Shown here: piece by piece, positions 50,944 through 59,889 of the stretch
How positions within the stretch are numbered: position 1 is the stretch's first letter
Layout: every line of letters begins with the position of its first letter
Assembly: GCF_033955345.1 (NCBI RefSeq)
Contig: NZ_CP138332.1
Coordinates: forward strand, 3,100,001 to 3,164,000
Source: Sphingobacterium bambusae
Lineage (GTDB): Bacteria; Bacteroidota; Bacteroidia; Sphingobacteriales; Sphingobacteriaceae
Length of the DNA stretch: 64,000 bases
Direction: 5' to 3'
The notes under the pieces: generated by a model
What the model was told of the DNA's origin: nothing
Databases searched by the model: none
Seen by the model: only the letters and a program-made list of their open reading frames with translations
Program-made: the position numbers and the translations under genes

Positions 50944-52509
50944 ATGAAAAGGAAATTATTATATATCCTCGCTGCTTGTGGCTTTAGCTTTACCGCTTGT
51001 AGCGATTTTGGTGATCTAAATGTCGATCCCGAAGTAATCGATGCCGAACGGATGGATTTTAAGCTGATGTTTACGAATGTACAACAGTATGCTTACGGAA
51101 CGGAATATGAGGCTTGGCGTAATGGCTTGATTTATATCAGCACGATGATTCAGCACACATCTTCTGTAGAAAGTTATTGGAACGGTGATAAATATTTATA
51201 TAACCCAGATTACAATGCTGCTTTTTGGGATCGCATGTATCCAAATGGTATCCGGGACGCAGTTGACTTGTTGGAAAATTGGAAAGATGATCCAGCTTAT
51301 GCTACGGAATATCAGATGGCGCGCATCTTGAAAGTATTTCTGTTTCACCGTATGACTGATTTATACGGAGATGTGCCATATTCCGAGGCGGGAAAAGGGT
51401 TTCATGAGTTGAACGGTTATCCAAAGTATGACAGTCAGCAAGTGATCTATATGGATATGCTTAAAGAACTACAGGAAGCTGCAGTGAATCTAGACAAAAA
51501 GTCTTCTACGATTGGGGATGCTGATATTATCTACAAAGGAGATGTCGTACTTTGGCAAAAATTTGCCTATTCGTTGATGTTGCGTTTAGGGATGCGCCTA
51601 TCGAAGGTTGACCAAGCAGCTGCTCGCACTTGGGTAAATACTGCGGTAGCGGGAGGTCTTTTTGAAAGTAATGCTGAAAGTGCTTTGATTAAACATACAG
51701 GGGGAGTAACAGCGAACAATAGCGCTGAACCTTTTGGGAAAGTTTATGTACATGAAGACCCTAACGCTTATCGGATGAGCGAATCTTTTATTAACCTCTT
51801 AAAAAACACAAAAGATCCTCGTTTGTCATTTTTAGCAACGGTGGTAGAAAATCCTCGTATAAAGGTTGATGAAGCCGCATTTTCTAGAGGTGATACCACG
51901 GCTAGTAAACAAATTGGTATGCCAAATGGTTACGATCAACTGGAGGGTGCTACAGATATTGACAGATATCCTCTTTATCCGGGTTCCATGAATAGTTACT
52001 CGGTAGCCAATCGTTATACTTACGCTAAGCTAAATGCGCCAACGTTTTTGGTAACGTATGCGGAAAATCAGCTGTTGCTTGCGGAAGCTGCACAACGTGG
52101 TTGGATTGCAACCGGAACGGCAAAGTCTTACTACGATGCCGGTGTTACTGCGGCAATGAAACAATTCACACAGTTTGATATAGCTGGTATTAGTGATGCA
52201 GCTATTCAAGCTTACTTGGTTGCCAATCCTTTTAACGAGGCAACTGCTTTGCAGCAAATCAATACGCAGTATTATATCAATACGTTCTCTGATGAGTACG
52301 AATCGTTTGCAAACTGGAGACGTTCCGGATTTCCCGTACTTACACCGGTAAATTATATTGGTAATGTGACTAATGGAACTATACCGAGACGTTTTACATA
52401 TCCGGTATCGGAGTCTACGGTAAACACGGCCAATTATCAAGAAGCGGTAGGTCGGTTGAATAACGGCGACGTTATGACTTCCCGTGTATGGTGGGATGTT
52501 GCTAACTAA
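50944..52509 (+). CDS. SusD/RagB-type nutrient-binding lipoprotein (SusD-like 2 group)
   Basis: 521 residues from ATG 50944 (signal KRKLLYILAACGFSFTAC, lipidated Cys near residue 18). DLNVDPEVIDAERMDFKLMF, YQMARILKVFLFHRMTDLYG with DVPYSEAG, VLWQKFAYSLMLRLGMRLSK and the late ANWRRSGFPVLTPV are typical of the SusD-like_2 branch rather than classical SusD. It partners the SusC encoded 65 bases upstream. The frame could be opened from 50911, but that start would place residues before the signal peptide. Confidence 0.94.
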   Translation: MKRKLLYILAACGFSFTACSDFGDLNVDPEVIDAERMDFKLMFTNVQQYAYGTEYEAWRNGLIYISTMIQHTSSVESYWNGDKYLYNPDYNAAFWDRMYPNGIRDAVDLLENWKDDPAYATEYQMARILKVFLFHRMTDLYGDVPYSEAGKGFHELNGYPKYDSQQVIYMDMLKELQEAAVNLDKKSSTIGDADIIYKGDVVLWQKFAYSLMLRLGMRLSKVDQAAARTWVNTAVAGGLFESNAESALIKHTGGVTANNSAEPFGKVYVHEDPNAYRMSESFINLLKNTKDPRLSFLATVVENPRIKVDEAAFSRGDTTASKQIGMPNGYDQLEGATDIDRYPLYPGSMNSYSVANRYTYAKLNAPTFLVTYAENQLLLAEAAQRGWIATGTAKSYYDAGVTAAMKQFTQFDIAGISDAAIQAYLVANPFNEATALQQINTQYYINTFSDEYESFANWRRSGFPVLTPVNYIGNVTNGTIPRRFTYPVSESTVNTANYQEAVGRLNNGDVMTSRVWWDVAN

Positions 52510-52560
52510 AGCACGATGAACACGAAAGGATGACGTACTTTTGTCGTCCTCTTATGCTGA

Positions 52561-52597
52561 AAAGCGGATTTCCCGAAAGGGAGATCCGCTTTTTGTT
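52561..52597 (+). terminator. Rho-independent terminator of the second SusC/SusD pair
   Basis: AAAGCGGATTTCCC and GGGAGATCCGCTTT form a 14-bp stem with one mismatch around GAAA, followed by TTG TTT. It is 51 bases after the SusD stop. Confidence 0.9.
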
Positions 52598-52628
52598 TAG
52601 GGGTATGCGTATGCAAAAGGGGAGCGAT

Positions 52629-52817
52629 TTACTTTATTTCCCAGCCGTTGCTGTAGAAACCCCAGAGGAATTCGTCGGTGTAAATGGCTTCCCTTCCATA
52701 GTTGTAAGGAACTTCTAGATAGAGGCCTTCTTGGAAATGATAGCTCTCCTAAGCAGATAAGAAGGTAGGTGTCGCGTAGGCGTAAAGAAGCAAAAGAATG
52801 CGAAGGAATGGTTTCAT
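52629..52817 (-). pseudogene. Secreted-protein gene remnant with in-frame amber codon
   Basis: On the minus strand ATG at 52817 opens a clear signal peptide MKPFLRILLLLYAYATPTFL with SA next. Codon 23 is TAG where Gln (CAG) would complete a standard cleavage site, and reading continues in frame with ESYHFQEGLYLEVPYNYGRE, then AIYTDEFLWGFYSNGWEIK and stop. The continuation is protein-like, so this looks like the start of a larger secreted protein, first interrupted by a nonsense change and then cut short. A hydrolase or binding protein once linked to the neighbouring SusC/SusD pair is possible. The family is not recognised. Confidence 0.6.
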
Positions 52818-52867
52818 CGTGGATTTAAGATTTCGTGCAGCATAAATATGGGTGAAATTTAAAGAAA

Positions 52868-52897
52868 AGCAGCAACCTCGGTTAGGAGATTGCTGCT
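52868..52897 (-). terminator. Likely terminator of the small membrane-protein gene
   Basis: AGCAGCAA (52868-52875) pairs with TTGCTGCT (52890-52897), with an inner CTC/GAG pair; the minus strand continues TTTTCTTT. It lies 65 bases beyond the stop of the gene at 52962-53402. Confidence 0.6.
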
Positions 52898-52961
52898 GAA
52901 AACAAGACACCTTATTTAATGTCTCGATCTACGAAGTTTTTTTTTGAGACTTATGGACTCG

Positions 52962-53402
52962 CTACCGGCCGTTCGGAACCAAATAAATATGCTGATTTCT
53001 TGTGTTTGAAAATATTAGATGTGCACCTACGACAAAAACCGTGGTACAGACAATTAAAGGCATTGGGTTATAAATCAAGGTGTAGTACCATGTTTCAGCT
53101 GTTGTAAAGGTGCTCCAACTTGCGACCCTATCTTCAAATTCGACATAATTGGCAAATATCCAGTAGCCGACAAGAGCAATGGACAATATAAGCAATTGCT
53201 TACTGTCGGCAGCCTGCATGCTGTGTAGTATGTAGCTGAGGATACTAAGTATGATTGCCGGGATAATACAACTGACCTCGATATAGGATAAAGGTGAAGT
53301 ACTCATATTAGCGGAGGATATGCCATCGGGAGAAAACCAAAGAATTTGTATAGCGGTCGTTAAAACGATCAAGAGGTTGATATATATAATTCGCTTCAGC
53401 AT
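52962..53402 (-). CDS. Small four-helix membrane protein, unknown
   Basis: 146 residues with four hydrophobic helices: IIYINLLIVLTTAIQILWF, CIIPAIILSILSYILHSM, LLILSIALVGYWIFANYV and MPLIVCTTVFVVGAHLIF, short loops and an N-terminal start consistent with a membrane-inserted protein. No motif suggests a function. It is flanked by a terminator downstream and lies alone on its strand, with 367 bases to the divergent nuclease-like gene. Confidence 0.65.
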   Translation of the reverse strand: MLKRIIYINLLIVLTTAIQILWFSPDGISSANMSTSPLSYIEVSCIIPAIILSILSYILHSMQAADSKQLLILSIALVGYWIFANYVEFEDRVASWSTFTTAETWYYTLIYNPMPLIVCTTVFVVGAHLIFSNTRNQHIYLVPNGR

Positions 53403-53769
53403 AGTGTGCAGTAGGTTGTTATAACGAAACGGATGACCTTGCGATCCTCAGTATCGTATCATGTTTAATTTTTCAAAAGCAGCATACTAAAAGTCGGCAT
53501 TTTTTCTGATAAATCCGCCGTTTTTTGAAAGTTTTTACCGGATTTATCAACCTATTTCATCCTTTGTAGCGGGAAAGCGACCCCTTCATATATGATAGGA
53601 AATAGACTTTTGAAACATGCTGCATTTTTCTGCTGTTAAAAGTTGTTAGCGCTAAGGCATAGCTTTATTTGCTGAAGTTAATTCAAAGTTAATTAAATAG
53701 CTATTATAGTTGGTTGATGTGGCTATTAATGGCTATTTTTGCTTTACAAACCATTTATAAATAAGTCTT
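53403..53769. promoter_or_regulatory. Divergent intergenic region with inverted repeat and promoter
   Basis: GATAAATCCG (53508-53517) and CGGATTTATC (53539-53548) form a 10-bp inverted repeat with a 21-base loop. TATTTTTG (53734-53741) matches TAnnTTTG, with TTG 21 bases before it (53710-53712), giving a good promoter for the nuclease-like gene 36 bases before its ATG. Confidence 0.6.
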
Positions 53770-54903
53770 ATGAAAACACATGCTTACATGGATTTGACGA
53801 CAGATTATGCTTTTAAGCGGGTTTTTGCGTCAGAAAATAACAAGGATTTATTAATCAGTCTCATCAATGCCGTGCTGGGAGGCCGGCGAAATGTGGTGGA
53901 TCTTTCCTATGAGCGAAATGAGCATGTTGGGGAAGTCACTGCGATCGGTACGATTATTTTGGATCTATGTTGTACGGCGGATGATGGTACCAAATTTATT
54001 ATTGAAGTGCAGCGAAGTCCGCAATTAAATTTCAAACGACGGATGCTGTACTATGGCAGTAAACTTATTGTTGACCAAGCGCCAACAGGAGATAGGAAAT
54101 CATGGAATTATGATGTTAGCGCCGTCTACGTTATCGCCTTAATGGAAGGTTTTGTTTTTACAGATGACCCGGATTCGAAAGATGTTCGGAGTGCTATCTA
54201 TTTGTGTAACAGTGATACAGGTTCGGTTTTTTATGAGGATCTATGTTTTATTTATATACAATTGTTTAACTTTACAAAAGCAGATGATGCTTTGAAAAGC
54301 GATTTGGATACCTGGCTTTACCTATTGAAAAATATGCCGCGTATGACCGGTTATCCACCTCAATTACTGGAACAACCTTTGTTTGAGAAGTTATTTAACG
54401 TAGCGCAATATAGTAAATTAGACAAGGAGGAACGTATGATGTACGATGTTAGTTTAAAGCGAAAATGGGATCAGGAAGCTGTTCGGCAATTGCAGGAACG
54501 ACAGTTGGAGACGGCGATTAAGCAGAGCCTTGATGAAGGGATAAAGAAAGGCTTGGAAACCGGCGTCAAACGAGGGATTAAAGAAGGCGTTGAAAAGGGA
54601 ATGAAGGCAGGCGTTGAGAAAGGAATGAAGGCAGGCGTTGAGAAAGGAATGAAGGCAGGTGTTGAGAAAGGAATGAAGGCAGGTGTTGAAAAAGGAATGA
54701 AGGCAGGTGTTGAAAAGGGAATAGAAAAGGGGAAGGCGCTAGGTATTGAGGAAGGAATTGCGCATCGAAATGCTTCGATAGTCAGGAAATTAATTAGCCA
54801 TGGAGATTGGTCGGATGAATACATTGCAGATCTTGCAGAGGTGTCGATCAATTATGTGCACTGCGTACGAAAAGAAATCGCGGATGAAGAGGGCAGGTCG
54901 TAA
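53770..54903 (+). CDS. Rpn/PD-(D/E)XK nuclease-family protein with octapeptide repeats
   Basis: 377 residues. Residues 1 to about 230 match the PD-(D/E)XK family once annotated as transposases (Rpn): MDLTTDYAFKRVFASENNKD at the start, LDLCCTADDGTKFIIEVQRS carrying the Asp and the ExQ catalytic motif near 60-80, and RMLYYGSKLI. From about 235 the chain is a helical Glu/Lys/Gly region. GVEKGMKA is repeated five times (54584-54712 region) and then GVEKGIEK, a 24-base DNA repeat that can vary in copy number. Rpn proteins promote recA-independent recombination in E. coli; some family members are linked to phage defence. Confidence 0.87.
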   Translation: MKTHAYMDLTTDYAFKRVFASENNKDLLISLINAVLGGRRNVVDLSYERNEHVGEVTAIGTIILDLCCTADDGTKFIIEVQRSPQLNFKRRMLYYGSKLIVDQAPTGDRKSWNYDVSAVYVIALMEGFVFTDDPDSKDVRSAIYLCNSDTGSVFYEDLCFIYIQLFNFTKADDALKSDLDTWLYLLKNMPRMTGYPPQLLEQPLFEKLFNVAQYSKLDKEERMMYDVSLKRKWDQEAVRQLQERQLETAIKQSLDEGIKKGLETGVKRGIKEGVEKGMKAGVEKGMKAGVEKGMKAGVEKGMKAGVEKGMKAGVEKGIEKGKALGIEEGIAHRNASIVRKLISHGDWSDEYIADLAEVSINYVHCVRKEIADEEGRS

Positions 54904-54936
54904 CAACACATACAAGGTACAACCTACACGAATAGG

Positions 54937-54972
54937 AATAAGGTCTGAAGGAGCAATCCTTCAGACCTTATT
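54937..54972. terminator. Bidirectional terminator, perfect 16-bp stem
   Basis: AATAAGGTCTGAAGGA pairs perfectly with TCCTTCAGACCTTATT around a GCAA loop; the flanks are T-rich on the plus strand. Serves the nuclease-like gene and probably the converging receptor gene. Confidence 0.9.
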
Positions 54973-55037
54973 ATTTTAATATTCGCTCGATGGTTCCACT
55001 AGTGTTAGTCGAGCACCAAGGATTAGGACTATGAGTA

Positions 55038-57437
55038 TTAAAAGTTGTAGGCTACACTACCCAAAATATTACGTGGTGTTTGTGGATTAACCGTTGACCA
55101 TCCTCTGTAATAGCGTTTATTCGTCAGGTTATTGCCCTTTACAGCAAAATCGAATCGATGGTAGCTATACGAGACACTTGCATTTAAAAGGGTGTAAGCC
55201 GGAACGGTAAATGTGCCTGTAGTACGGGTATTGGTAATGAGGTTTTCACTTGCATAATTTACGCCGATGCCAAATCCAAGCCCCTGTAACATTTGCTGTT
55301 GCAGGCGATAGTTTATCCAGGTATTGAACAGGTGTTTTGGCCCTGCTTCTGTTGGGCGTAGATTATTGACATCTTCGGAGGCCTTGATGGTCTTGCTACT
55401 GTTTCGGCTGTAGCTCATAATCAGGTTAAGGCCATTTATCGGCGCTGCGGTCAAGTCAAATTCGACCCCTCGACTTAAGCGAGATCCATTCTGTACGGTA
55501 ATATTATATACCTGTCCGTCTCGCTCTATACTTTCGCCACGTGTCATGTTACTGACCTCAATATTGTAGAAGCTCGCCGTCAAGCCCAGACGGTTGTGCA
55601 GCATATTAAGTTTCACACCTGCTTCCCATTGATTGGCCTGTTGTGGTTTGAAATCGCCTGAAATATCGGGTAGTGGTTGCACCACAGGCGCCACATTCTT
55701 AAAGCCATTTTGGTAGTTTGCGAAAAGAGAAACCTGATCTTTTATTGGCTGGTATACTAGACCCACGCGAGGCGAGAAAGCCAATTGGTTGAATGTGCCG
55801 GTGGTCGTGTCACGATCAAAGTTGTAGGTTCCTTTATTGTCAAAGTAATCCATGCGTAAACCCAACATCAAATGAAGCTTCGGCGTGATGTCAAGCACAT
55901 TGGATATGTAGGCTCCGTATGCCTGTGTAAGGCTCCGATTATTGGTCTCAGGATTGCTTGATCGGCCGACGATGTTGTCTATACTGTCTCTGTTGAATTT
56001 GTAGTAATCTGGATCATCATAAGAAGTATTGATCTGGTCAATCTGTACATATGGCGAGTTATGGGTTTCTGCTCTTTGGGAAAGGAAGTCTACACCTAAT
56101 AGTAGGCGATTGCGCATTTGCCCGATATGAAAGTCCCCAACGAAGTTTTGCTGTGCGTTAACAGTTTGCGCAACATAGTCTTGCTTACCCGCCATCCGAT
56201 TGATGAGGGTGTCACTTGCCCCCAAGTACATCACGTATTGGAAATAGCCATCCGCCTTACGGTTATTGTATACCAAAGTACTATTTGAGGTCCATTTGTC
56301 ATTGATCCGGTAGCTCACATTTCCACGAAGATTCGTGCTTGGATTGCGGAAATTAACATCGTTGCTGGTGTACGATTTGTTGAAGTCAAACTGTAGTTCT
56401 TCTGGGTTGCGTGCTTGTAACTGCCGCGCTCGGTTTAAGAAGACCATCAGCGGATTGGTACCCTCGCTGCGGTATATTTCAGCATCTAATTGGATATTCA
56501 ACTTTTCGTTGGGCTTATATAGTAAGGATGGTGCAATAAAAAACGACTGCTTAAAGCCGGCATCTTGGAAGGTGCCGTTGTGCGTAAGCGCGGTATTGAC
56601 ACGCCCCAGCAGCTTCTTGTTGGCGCTTAATGGGCCGTAAACATCGGCGGTAACGCGGTGTTCATCAAAACTGCCACCGATATAATTGACGCGACCTCCA
56701 AGTGTATCAAGAGGTTTCTTGGTGATATTATTGATTAACCCACCAAAGCCGATGGCCGCGCCACCATAAAGCGAACCCGACGGCCCTTTGATCACCTCGA
56801 TTGTTTCGAGGTTGGCTGGATCGGGGCTAGTACTTGCAATACTAACCACGCCGTTGACCATAGCGGCTTGTGTGGAAAATCCGCGTAGGGTGTAATAGGA
56901 AACCCCGTCGCCGGGGCGGCCAGTGGAGGACCATAGTTTATCGATACCAGAGACATTCGATAAGGCATCGTCGAAATTGGTGTTGACTTGGCTTTGTAGC
57001 AATTCTTTGGTGATGACAGCATAAGATTGTGGATTTTCTAGATTCTTTAGCGGCATTTTTGCAACATAAGGACTACTCTTTCGGGTGTACTTGTTGGCAA
57101 CACCACTAACAATGATTTCTTCCAATGCAGCTCGATTTTCGGATAGGTAGATTGTTGGAATATCCAATCGGCCGCCTTCGGCATGGATTTCCCGGTTCTG
57201 CGCTTGCAGACCAACCGAAGTGATGGACAGCGTTAGCTGGCCCGATGTGGCCTGCTTAAAACTATAGTTTCCTTTTGAATTGGTAAAGACCGTGATATTT
57301 TGCGGCAGTAGTTTAACAGTAATGCCTTCGGCAGGCTGACCATCGGAAGATAGGATTTTTCCGTAAATATCTGTCGTCTCTTGTGCGAGTAGTATCGCCG
57401 GGAGTGCAAGGTAGATAACAAGTAATAGAACTCTCAT
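55038..57437 (-). CDS. TonB-dependent siderophore-type receptor
   Basis: 799 residues. Signal peptide MRVLLLVIYLALPAILLAQ. Residues about 22-110 are a carboxypeptidase-regulatory-like domain (TDIYGKILSSDGQPAEGITV). TonB-box-like LEEIIVSG follows, then the plug (YAVITKELLQSQVNTNFDDA, GYxL-type VSYYTLRGFSTQ, IEVIKGPSGSLYGG) and a barrel ending TPRNILGSVAYNF. The plug wording and the QANQWEAGVKLN plus YNIEVSNMTRGE segments fit FhuA/FoxA-like ferric-siderophore receptors. It lies alone on its strand; no siderophore synthesis genes are nearby. Confidence 0.93.
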   Translation of the reverse strand: MRVLLLVIYLALPAILLAQETTDIYGKILSSDGQPAEGITVKLLPQNITVFTNSKGNYSFKQATSGQLTLSITSVGLQAQNREIHAEGGRLDIPTIYLSENRAALEEIIVSGVANKYTRKSSPYVAKMPLKNLENPQSYAVITKELLQSQVNTNFDDALSNVSGIDKLWSSTGRPGDGVSYYTLRGFSTQAAMVNGVVSIASTSPDPANLETIEVIKGPSGSLYGGAAIGFGGLINNITKKPLDTLGGRVNYIGGSFDEHRVTADVYGPLSANKKLLGRVNTALTHNGTFQDAGFKQSFFIAPSLLYKPNEKLNIQLDAEIYRSEGTNPLMVFLNRARQLQARNPEELQFDFNKSYTSNDVNFRNPSTNLRGNVSYRINDKWTSNSTLVYNNRKADGYFQYVMYLGASDTLINRMAGKQDYVAQTVNAQQNFVGDFHIGQMRNRLLLGVDFLSQRAETHNSPYVQIDQINTSYDDPDYYKFNRDSIDNIVGRSSNPETNNRSLTQAYGAYISNVLDITPKLHLMLGLRMDYFDNKGTYNFDRDTTTGTFNQLAFSPRVGLVYQPIKDQVSLFANYQNGFKNVAPVVQPLPDISGDFKPQQANQWEAGVKLNMLHNRLGLTASFYNIEVSNMTRGESIERDGQVYNITVQNGSRLSRGVEFDLTAAPINGLNLIMSYSRNSSKTIKASEDVNNLRPTEAGPKHLFNTWINYRLQQQMLQGLGFGIGVNYASENLITNTRTTGTFTVPAYTLLNASVSYSYHRFDFAVKGNNLTNKRYYRGWSTVNPQTPRNILGSVAYNF

Positions 57438-57630
57438 GTGAAGTGCTGTGAAATATTATTATTTTATTTAGACTTAGTTTAAACTATGCAAATCTATTGC
57501 TATCGATTCATAAATCAAAGGGAAACCTAAAATTTGTACAGACGATTTCGAAAAACAATTTTACCGGCTATTGCGCTTTTGTTAGGCTTATTCACTACGG
57601 CTTCAATTGGACAGGTTAATAAATGTTTTA

Positions 57631-57660
57631 TTGACATTTAATAACATTCTGTTATATTTG
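57631..57660 (+). promoter_or_regulatory. Promoter of the GH43 pair
   Basis: TTG (57631-57633), a 19-base gap, and TATATTTG (57653-57660): a textbook Bacteroidota promoter, 26 to 41 bases before the two possible GH43 starts. This is the best promoter match in the window. Confidence 0.8.
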
Positions 57661-57685
57661 CTCATACATTACAAGCGTAAAACAA

Positions 57686-58732
57686 ATGCCTTTCAAAACC
57701 ATGAACAAGTTTACACGTATTTTAACCTGTGTTGTTTGTACGATACTTATCGGGAACCTCCATGCACAGCAGCAAAGGAAAGTCGATATTGATGAAACCT
57801 TTATTGCGCAGCGCGCGGATCCGCAAATCACGCGTGGCAAAGATGGCACATATTATTTTATCGCAACTGTGCCGGAGTATGATCGTATAGAAATTAGGAA
57901 GTCGAAAACATTGCATGGGCTGAAGAGCGCGGAGGCCGTTGTCATTTGGCGGAAACACCATACAGGAGCCATGGGGAACCATATTTGGGCTCCGGAATTG
58001 CATGAAATTGATGGAGATTGGTATATCTACTTCGCAGCCGGTTCCGCAGAGCACAAGTGGAATATCCGTAAATATGTGCTTTCGAACACATCTGCCGACC
58101 CAACGACAGGCGTGTGGAAGGAAGAAGGGGAGCTGCAAAGCAAGCGGAATGAATTTTCTCTCGATGCAACGACTTTTGAGCATACAGGGGATCGTTATTT
58201 GGTGTGGGTGGATCGTGCTTCGCAGGACGTGCCTAATACCGGGTTGTATATCGCTAAGATGCTGAGCCCCACGAAGCTGGACGATAAACAGGTGGTGATT
58301 AGCCAACCGGAATATGCATGGGAAATCAAAGGGCACCGTGTGAATGAAGGGCCAGCGGTGCTTATCCGGAACGGAAAAATCTTTATGACCTTCTCTGCCA
58401 GTGCCACGGATGCAAACTACTGTATAGGACTATTATGGGCCGATGCGCAAGCCGACTTGCTGGACCCTGCATCATGGCATAAGCTAGATAGCCCCGTGTT
58501 CTTTAGCCACGAAGGGCTTAAACGGTTCGGGCCAGGGCACAACAGTTTTACAACAGACGAAAAAGGTCGTGATGTGATGGTTTACCATGCCCGCGACTAC
58601 AAAGATATTGATGGCGAGCCATTGTATGACCCTAATAGGCATACCCGGATTCGCGTGCTGCAATGGACGAAAGACGGTATGCCCGACTTTGGTCAGGAAT
58701 TTTCAGATGCCGATTTTTCAAAGAAGAAATAA
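57686..58732 (+). CDS. Glycoside hydrolase family 43 protein, first
   Basis: 348 residues (343 from ATG 57701). Signal peptide NKFTRILTCVVCTILIGNLH to Ala-Gln. Five-bladed beta-propeller features: AQRADPQITRGKDGTYYFIA with the general-base Asp near residue 41, GNHIWAPELHEIDGDWYIYF, NEFSLDATTFEHTGDRYLVW with the pKa-modulating Asp, and GHRVNEGPAVLIRNGKIFMT with the acid Glu. The FGPGHNSF His segment is also present. Family members remove L-arabinose or xylose; the strong GPGHNSF motif fits the GH43 subfamilies with alpha-L-arabinofuranosidase or galactan activity. Co-transcribed with the next gene. Confidence 0.92.
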   Translation: MPFKTMNKFTRILTCVVCTILIGNLHAQQQRKVDIDETFIAQRADPQITRGKDGTYYFIATVPEYDRIEIRKSKTLHGLKSAEAVVIWRKHHTGAMGNHIWAPELHEIDGDWYIYFAAGSAEHKWNIRKYVLSNTSADPTTGVWKEEGELQSKRNEFSLDATTFEHTGDRYLVWVDRASQDVPNTGLYIAKMLSPTKLDDKQVVISQPEYAWEIKGHRVNEGPAVLIRNGKIFMTFSASATDANYCIGLLWADAQADLLDPASWHKLDSPVFFSHEGLKRFGPGHNSFTTDEKGRDVMVYHARDYKDIDGEPLYDPNRHTRIRVLQWTKDGMPDFGQEFSDADFSKKK

Positions 58733-58768
58733 TAGTGGAGCTGCTACGGATTAGAAGCAATATCGACA

Positions 58769-59830
58769 ATGTTTAAGATCGTTAACATGATTAAAAATAC
58801 TTTACTCCCGTTTTTCTGCTGTGTTTTCATACAGTTTACTAGCTTATGTAGCTACGCCCAACAAGCTAAGTTTGAACATTATCTTTTTGTGTATTTCTCG
58901 GGCAACAGCCCGGACGGCGAGCAGGTTCGTTATGCCGTCAGTGAGGATGGCGTAAATTATCGCGCATTGCATGATGGAAAACCTGTTATAGGATCTGATA
59001 GTATTACGTTGAAAAAAGGGATTCGTGATCCACATATTTTGCGGGCCGAAGATGGGGCGACATTTTATATGGTTTTGACCGACATGCGATCCAGCGAAGG
59101 CTGGCAAAGCAACGATGGTCTTATCTTAATGAAAAGCAAGGATTTGATCCATTGGGAGCATACAGCGATCGATTTTCCGAGCCGTTTTCCCAAGCTTAAA
59201 GGCTTTGATCGGGAAAATCTACATGCGGTGTGGGCACCACAAACCATTTGGGATGCAAAAAAGAAGCGGTACCTTATTTACTATACCGTAGGTCGGCACG
59301 ACTGGGAATATGCCGTGGGAGATCGTTTCCAACCTTATTTTAAGATTTACTATTCGTATGCGAACAAGGAATTTACAGATATTACGGAGCCTAAGCTTCT
59401 ATTCGATTTTGGAACAGCAGCGATAGACGCGGACATCATACATGATAAACAGCGCGATCAATTTGTTCTATTTTTCAAAGACGAAGGGCTTTCTACGACG
59501 AACAAAGGTTTGAAGACTCGAAATGGTATTTTGCGTGCTACTTCATCAAAATTGACAGGCCCTTATACCGCGGAATATAGGCATCTGCATAAAACCAATG
59601 CGATCGTGGAAGGATCCAGTATCTTTAAGCTTATCGATTCGGATAACTATATATTGATGTACGACTGCTACGCTGATGGATACTATCAGTTTTGTATCAG
59701 TGCGGATCTTTCCAACTTTAAATGGTTAAAGAATACCGATACAAAGGGTAATTTTACACCGAGGCATGGCTCGGTAATGCCCATAACGACATTGGAATTG
59801 AAACGCCTGATGGAAGCCTTCGATCAATAG
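58769..59830 (+). CDS. Glycoside hydrolase family 43-like protein, second
   Basis: 353 residues (347 from ATG 58787, which begins with the signal peptide IKNTLLPFFCCVFIQFTSLC SYAQ). The propeller is different from the first gene: KKGIRDPHILRAEDGATFYM with the base Asp, ENLHAVWAPQTIWDAKKKRY, AIDADIIHDKQRDQFVLFFK, and NAIVEGSSIFKLIDSDNYIL with the acid Glu. FTPRHGSVMPIT supplies the conserved His. Such forms occur among arabinosidases and beta-propeller galactosidases. It follows the first gene by 36 bases with no terminator, so the two act together on an arabinose- or galactose-containing glycan. Confidence 0.87.
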   Translation: MFKIVNMIKNTLLPFFCCVFIQFTSLCSYAQQAKFEHYLFVYFSGNSPDGEQVRYAVSEDGVNYRALHDGKPVIGSDSITLKKGIRDPHILRAEDGATFYMVLTDMRSSEGWQSNDGLILMKSKDLIHWEHTAIDFPSRFPKLKGFDRENLHAVWAPQTIWDAKKKRYLIYYTVGRHDWEYAVGDRFQPYFKIYYSYANKEFTDITEPKLLFDFGTAAIDADIIHDKQRDQFVLFFKDEGLSTTNKGLKTRNGILRATSSKLTGPYTAEYRHLHKTNAIVEGSSIFKLIDSDNYILMYDCYADGYYQFCISADLSNFKWLKNTDTKGNFTPRHGSVMPITTLELKRLMEAFDQ

Positions 59831-59889
59831 TTATCTGCTAACGGAGAATTAGGGTTGACTTGCTTGTGATTGATTGGTTATGTGTCGGC

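Noticed and set aside
54471..54851. Minus-strand frame rich in Phe-Ile-Pro-Phe-Ser-Thr-Pro-Ala repeats
   Set aside because: It is the antisense reading of the GVEKGMKA repeat in the nuclease-like gene.
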